Positions 5,956 through 8,667 of a stretch of DNA of 8,667 nt are shown piece by piece; within the stretch, counting starts at the first letter, position 1; each line of letters opens with the position of its first letter. Under the pieces are notes generated by a model. That model saw only the letters and a list, made by a program, of their open reading frames with translations. It was not told the DNA's origin and made no database searches. The stretch is from an uncultured Collinsella sp. (GTDB taxonomy: Bacteria > Actinomycetota > Coriobacteriia > Coriobacteriales > Coriobacteriaceae). The position numbers and the translations under genes are program-made. The DNA lies in NCBI GenBank assembly GCA_900549655.1, contig UROZ01000084.1, positions 1 to 8,667 of the forward strand, read 5' to 3'.

Positions 5956-6834
5956 CTATTGCATATCGAGCACCATGGCATAGACATCGCGCTTGCGGCG
6001 CGAATACTTCTGAGACAGGCGCTTGGCCACCGCAGAGGCGGGCTCCCCCTCCTCGAGCGCGGCGCGGATATCCGCGCGCAGGGCCTCATCGGGATCCGCT
6101 GCCGCGGCGCCAACCGGCACGATACCGGCCTCCTCATCCTCGCTCGGCGGCGCGATGACCAGCGCAATCTCGCCCTTTACCTCGCCGCGAGCACGCAGCT
6201 CCTCGGCAAGCTGGGCAGCGGGCCCGCGCAAGACCTCCTCGTGCAGCTTGGTGAGTTCGCGGCAGACGGCAACCTCACGCTGGGGAAAGACCTCCGCCAC
6301 GGCCTCGAGCGTCGCCACGATGCGATGTGGAGACTCGTAGAAGATGAGTGCGCCGGGCACCACGGCAAGGCGCTGCAAACGGCGCACGCGGTCGCCGTGC
6401 TTTCGGTCCAAAAAGCCCTCGAAGAAAAAATGCTCGCAGGGAATGCCGGACGAAACGAGCGCCGTGACGCAAGCAGAGGGCCCGGGAATAACTTCTACGG
6501 GCACATCGGCCTCACGCGCTGCCTCGACCAGCACCTGGCCGGGGTCGGACACACTCGGCATGCCGGCGTCCGAGGCAAAGGCGAGGGTCTCCCCCGCCAG
6601 CAGACGGTCGACCAGGCCGGTGGCGCGGCTGGCGATCACATTCTCGTCGCAACGGACAAGCGGCTTGGAAATGCCCAGGTGCATCAGCAGCTTTGACGTC
6701 ACGCGCGTGTCCTCGCAGCAGATGGCATCGGCGGCGGCAAACGCCTCGCCAACGCGCGGGGACAGGTCGCCCAGGTTGCCGATGGGCGTGCCGACCACAT
6801 AGAGTTTGCCCGTATGGGCGCTGTTTTGCGTCAT
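5956..6834 (-). CDS. rsmI: 16S rRNA (cytidine1402-2'-O)-methyltransferase
   Basis: A 292-residue RsmI (formerly YraL/YabC), which methylates the 2'-OH of C1402 in the decoding centre of 16S rRNA with S-adenosylmethionine. Family motifs: GTPIGNLGDLSPR at 15-27, CEDTR at 40-44, SDAGMPSVSDPG at 88-99, IPGPSA at 116-121, FYESPHR at 165-171, CRELTKLHEE at 191-200 and GEIALVI at 221-227. The C-terminus has the small helical region ending SRRKRDVY. Length is normal. The ATG lies six bases after the stop codon of the GH5-like gene; the only ribosome binding signal is a modest AATAGG that overlaps that stop, so translation is probably coupled. rsmI next to metG/metS is a recurrent arrangement in Gram-positive bacteria. 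Confidence 0.96.
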   Translation of the reverse strand: MTQNSAHTGKLYVVGTPIGNLGDLSPRVGEAFAAADAICCEDTRVTSKLLMHLGISKPLVRCDENVIASRATGLVDRLLAGETLAFASDAGMPSVSDPGQVLVEAAREADVPVEVIPGPSACVTALVSSGIPCEHFFFEGFLDRKHGDRVRRLQRLAVVPGALIFYESPHRIVATLEAVAEVFPQREVAVCRELTKLHEEVLRGPAAQLAEELRARGEVKGEIALVIAPPSEDEEAGIVPVGAAAADPDEALRADIRAALEEGEPASAVAKRLSQKYSRRKRDVYAMVLDMQ

Positions 6835-6840
6835 ATCAAC

Positions 6841-7902
6841 CTATTCAATCATGCCGCGCTCGAGCGTACCGAGCGCCGCGCGGGCGTCCCATGCTGCAAT
6901 GCGCTTCTCGGTCTTCCACGTTTGGAAGAACCAACCGGCAGCCGGCGCAAACGAAGCCAGCTGGTTGGCGATAAACACGCGCTCGTAGGCATTGCGGCCC
7001 TCGGGCGTAACCGACGAGTTGGCAAAGATCGCCGCACCCGACCATTCGCCCACCAGCACGGGGAACCCTGTCGAAATCGCTTCTTTAAGCTCGCGCTTGT
7101 TACGCGAAATCGCCGTCGTCAGCCCGCGGGGGCTCGTGATGTCAAGCGCATACTCGTCGCGGTAATGGTACAGGTGAAGGTCCATGTAGACGTTCTTGTA
7201 CTTGGCACCGCGCATAAAATGCTTCCACTCGCTGGGATGACCCGACGACGAGAAGACGACGATCTTATCCTCGGGCATATACGAACGGACGAGCTCATAG
7301 GCATCGCGATAGAAATTGCGCAGGTAGTGGGCCGGAATGCCATCCGTCATGGTGAAGAGGCTCTTGCGAACGCTCATCTGCGGCGTGTCCAGCAGCTCAA
7401 TGCCCAGCAGGCTCTCGGCCTCGCCATAGCGATCGGCCAGGCGCTCGAGCACGTCGAGTGCGACATGACGGCCGTTGGTGGACGAATGCCACTCGGCGAC
7501 AGCCTCCGGCGTGGTGGGTGAATCGTTGGAATCGCCCTGGCCACCGGGCACAGTTGCCAGATCGAGCAGCACGCGGATGTCGTACTTGGCAGCCCACTCA
7601 ATCGCGCGGTCGATGTAATCGACAACCGATATGTAGGAGGCATCGGACTCCTGTGAGCCAAAGGCATACCAGGGCACCGGCAGACGCACGGCATTGAGAC
7701 CGATCTGCGCCATGCGGCGAAAATCGTCCTCGCTCACAAACGTCTCGTAATGACGGCGCATGCGCTCGTTATAGGCGGCGGTGCCCATGGCCTCCTGTAG
7801 CTCGGCCGCGTTGGATGCACCGGTCGCCGCGTACAGCGACGGGGTCACCCAAGGCTCGGGAATAAACCAGCCAGAGAGATTAACGCCGAGTATCCTCTCC
7901 AT
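6841..7902 (-). CDS. GH5-like exo-1,3-glucanase homologue with missing catalytic residues
   Basis: A 353-residue protein resembling family 5 glycoside hydrolases of the exo-beta-1,3-glucanase group. Support: LGVNLSGWFIPEPWVTPSLY at 5-24 (fungal enzymes have GVNLGGWLVLEPWITPS), GLNAVRLPVPW at 68-78, VLVGEWSGA at 282-290 with the nucleophile E286, and GWFFQTWKTE at 323-332. The family's acid/base motif Asn-Glu-Pro is here D172-T173-P174 (GIELLDTPQ), and the usual HGAPGSQ is ATVPGGQ (116-122), so the acid/base Glu and a conserved His are both replaced. There is no signal peptide, so it should be cytoplasmic. I chose the ATG at 7902, which has AGGGGG upstream; an extension to 8145 is open but shows no family similarity. 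It is the first gene of a probable operon with rsmI. It could be inactive, or a hydrolase with changed chemistry. Confidence 0.8.
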   Translation of the reverse strand: MERILGVNLSGWFIPEPWVTPSLYAATGASNAAELQEAMGTAAYNERMRRHYETFVSEDDFRRMAQIGLNAVRLPVPWYAFGSQESDASYISVVDYIDRAIEWAAKYDIRVLLDLATVPGGQGDSNDSPTTPEAVAEWHSSTNGRHVALDVLERLADRYGEAESLLGIELLDTPQMSVRKSLFTMTDGIPAHYLRNFYRDAYELVRSYMPEDKIVVFSSSGHPSEWKHFMRGAKYKNVYMDLHLYHYRDEYALDITSPRGLTTAISRNKRELKEAISTGFPVLVGEWSGAAIFANSSVTPEGRNAYERVFIANQLASFAPAAGWFFQTWKTEKRIAAWDARAALGTLERGMIE

Positions 7903-7921
7903 CACTGCCCCCTTCGGATCG

Positions 7922-7938
7922 TGCAGGCCGAGCCTGCA
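7922..7938 (-). promoter_or_regulatory. Hairpin in the leader of the GH5-like gene
   Basis: TGCAGGC and GCCTGCA form a perfect 7-bp stem with a 3-base loop, ending about 20 bases before the start codon and just upstream of the AGGGGG ribosome binding site. There is no U-tract, so it is more likely to affect translation or RNA stability than to terminate. Confidence 0.45.
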
Positions 7939-7967
7939 TCGTATTGCATAGGAAAAGTATCGTTTTG

Positions 7968-8004
7968 AGTATACCCGCGCGTGCGGACAGACGACCGAAC
8001 GGTC
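7968..8004 (-). promoter_or_regulatory. Possible promoter and operator palindrome of the GH5-like gene
   Basis: On the minus strand TATACT (7968-7973) is a good -10 box. The hexamer 17 bp upstream (GGTCGT, 7991-7996) is a poor -35, but it is covered by a perfect palindrome, GACCG-AA-CGGTC (7993-8004). A weak -35 overlapped by a symmetric site suggests control by a dimeric regulator. No regulator gene is visible. The rest of 8005-8147 shows nothing recognisable. Confidence 0.45.
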
Positions 8005-8147
8005 TGTAAAGTGGCGCAAAAGCGGGAGGAATGTCTGAGCGGGCCCGAGATGGCGCGCCGAGATGTGCACGCACGTCGGAAGTAAGCGCCGGAAAGCGCG
8101 TCCCGTTTTTCGCAAAAGACTGGGATGCATTTTCCGCGGGTCCACAT

Positions 8148-8177
8148 AAAAGAAAAGGACCCCTTTGCAGAGGTCCT
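8148..8177 (-). terminator. Intrinsic terminator of tRNA-Phe
   Basis: On the minus strand AGGACCTC, loop TGCAAA, GGGGTCCT makes an 8-bp stem with one G-U pair, followed by TTTCTTTT. It begins 13 bases after the tRNA 3' end. Confidence 0.88.
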
Positions 8178-8190
8178 AGTCAATTCAAGG

Positions 8191-8263
<73 letters not shown>

Positions 8264-8274
8264 ATTTGAGGTGT

Positions 8275-8289
8275 GCCTTGTTTCAAGGC
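8275..8289 (-). repeat. Small hairpin in the tRNA-Phe leader
   Basis: GCCTTG and CAAGGC form a 6-bp stem with a 3-base loop between the promoter and the 5' end of tRNA-Phe. It would be removed with the 5' leader. Its role is unknown. Confidence 0.45.
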
Positions 8290-8295
8290 TTGATT

Positions 8296-8323
8296 AGTAT
8301 AACCAAGGACGCGTTCCGGTCAA
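8296..8323 (-). promoter_or_regulatory. tRNA-Phe promoter
   Basis: On the minus strand TTGACC (8318-8323) and TATACT (8296-8301) are separated by 16 bp. Both boxes are close to consensus and lie the expected distance before the tRNA. Confidence 0.82.
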
Positions 8324-8362
8324 CCGAGAATTTCAAAAAAGTTTTTGAGCACAGCCTCGGTT
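8322..8362. repeat. Nested inverted repeat with A/T tract upstream of the tRNA-Phe promoter
   Basis: AACCGAG (8322-8328) pairs with CTCGGTT (8356-8362), and between them TCAAAAA (8333-8339) pairs with TTTTTGA (8342-8348). The inner A/T tract (8330-8347) starts seven bases upstream of the -35 box and resembles the tract before the tRNA-Leu promoter. It also lies 25 bases after the antitoxin-like stop codon, so it might act as that gene's terminator, although no U-tract follows the outer stem. Confidence 0.45.
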
Positions 8363-8386
8363 CTTTAAATCGGCACGTCAGAGGCA

Positions 8387-8667
8387 TCAGCCGGCAGCAA
8401 GAAGTTTTTCGCTCAGAGCCGCACGGGCAAACTCACTTGGCGTCATCCCCTCGGCAGCCGCCCGTCGACGAATGGCCTCCTTCATTCCCAGAGGAATCTT
8501 GACCGACAGCGTTGCCGTCCCCTCACCTGAGAGTGGGGGCCGTCCATGCACGATCCCACCAACGGTGTGTTCGCCATCCGGAAACTCTCCGCGCTCGTAC
8601 GACTCGCACCACGCGTCAATCATTTCATCCGTTACAACCTGACCATTAGCGGCCGTATACGTCTTGC
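8387..8667 (-). CDS. Ribbon-helix-helix, antitoxin-like protein (5' end outside window)
   Basis: The reading frame is open to the right edge: codons upstream of the internal ATG at 8623 continue as KTYTAANGQVVTDEMIDAW, so that ATG is probably not the true start and the gene begins beyond 8667. The N-terminal part is acidic with DEMIDAWCESYERGEFP, and a Gly-rich linker follows. The last about 43 residues (TATLSVKIPLGMKEAIRRRA, then EGMTPSEFARAAL) fit a ribbon-helix-helix fold: a beta strand, a helix, a turn with MTPSEF and a second helix. This is the DNA-binding and dimerisation unit of many type II antitoxins. A partner toxin, if any, should lie upstream beyond the window, since the next genes downstream are tRNA-Phe and a hydrolase homologue. 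A simple RHH regulator is the alternative. Confidence 0.75.
   Translation of the reverse strand, partial: KTYTAANGQVVTDEMIDAWCESYERGEFPDGEHTVGGIVHGRPPLSGEGTATLSVKIPLGMKEAIRRRAAAEGMTPSEFARAALSEKLLAAG

Noticed and set aside
4270..6696. 808-codon open frame on the plus strand
   Set aside because: Antisense to metG and rsmI, both of which carry full sets of family motifs. High GC content keeps this frame open by chance.
7903..8145. N-terminal extension of the GH5-like protein to an ATG at 8145
   Set aside because: The 81 extra residues show no family similarity, the family's usual start motif follows the ATG at 7902 directly, and a promoter-like TATACT and a leader hairpin lie inside the extension.

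Overview
The window reads as chromosome from a high-GC Gram-positive bacterium, most likely a gut member of the Coriobacteriia (Collinsella or a close relative). That placement is an inference from overall gene style and base composition; no search was run. Every gene I can support lies on the minus strand, so transcription runs from high to low coordinates.

Right edge to left. At 8387-8667 is the 3' part of a small ribbon-helix-helix, antitoxin-like gene whose start is outside the window. Next is a tRNA-Phe(GAA) with a strong promoter, an A/T-rich upstream tract and a terminator. A 288-base gene-free stretch (7903-8190) holds that terminator and the leader of the next gene: a possible promoter, a 12-bp palindrome and a hairpin. 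From 7902 down to 2410 runs a dense block: a GH5-like glucanase homologue that lacks key catalytic residues, rsmI, metG, a terminator, then rsmA and tatD, which overlap by 11 bp. Apart from the glucanase homologue these are housekeeping genes (16S rRNA methylation, methionyl-tRNA charging, a TatD nuclease). rsmI, metG/metS, tatD and rsmA/ksgA are also neighbours in Bacillus-type genomes, although the order differs here and no rnmV is present.

A tRNA-Leu(CAG) follows, with its own promoter and terminator. Its promoter begins four bases after the tatD stop and carries the same type of A/T tract as the tRNA-Phe promoter.

The left quarter is accessory. A complete IS256-family element (542-2047, 1506 bp) has 28-bp terminal inverted repeats and an 8-bp target duplication. 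Its transposase gene has a promoter, preceded by a 26-bp perfect palindrome that looks like an inward-facing terminator. The gene-free stretch 1937-2279 (343 bases) holds the transposase promoter, the palindrome, the right end of the IS, a repeat copy and the tRNA-Leu terminator. The IS lies between two oppositely oriented copies of a 30-bp sequence (27 of 30 identical), each followed by a short variable hairpin. This is the least explained structure in the window and may be a dispersed or MITE-like repeat. At the far left is the N-terminal part of a membrane-anchored SPFH (stomatin/prohibitin-like) protein.
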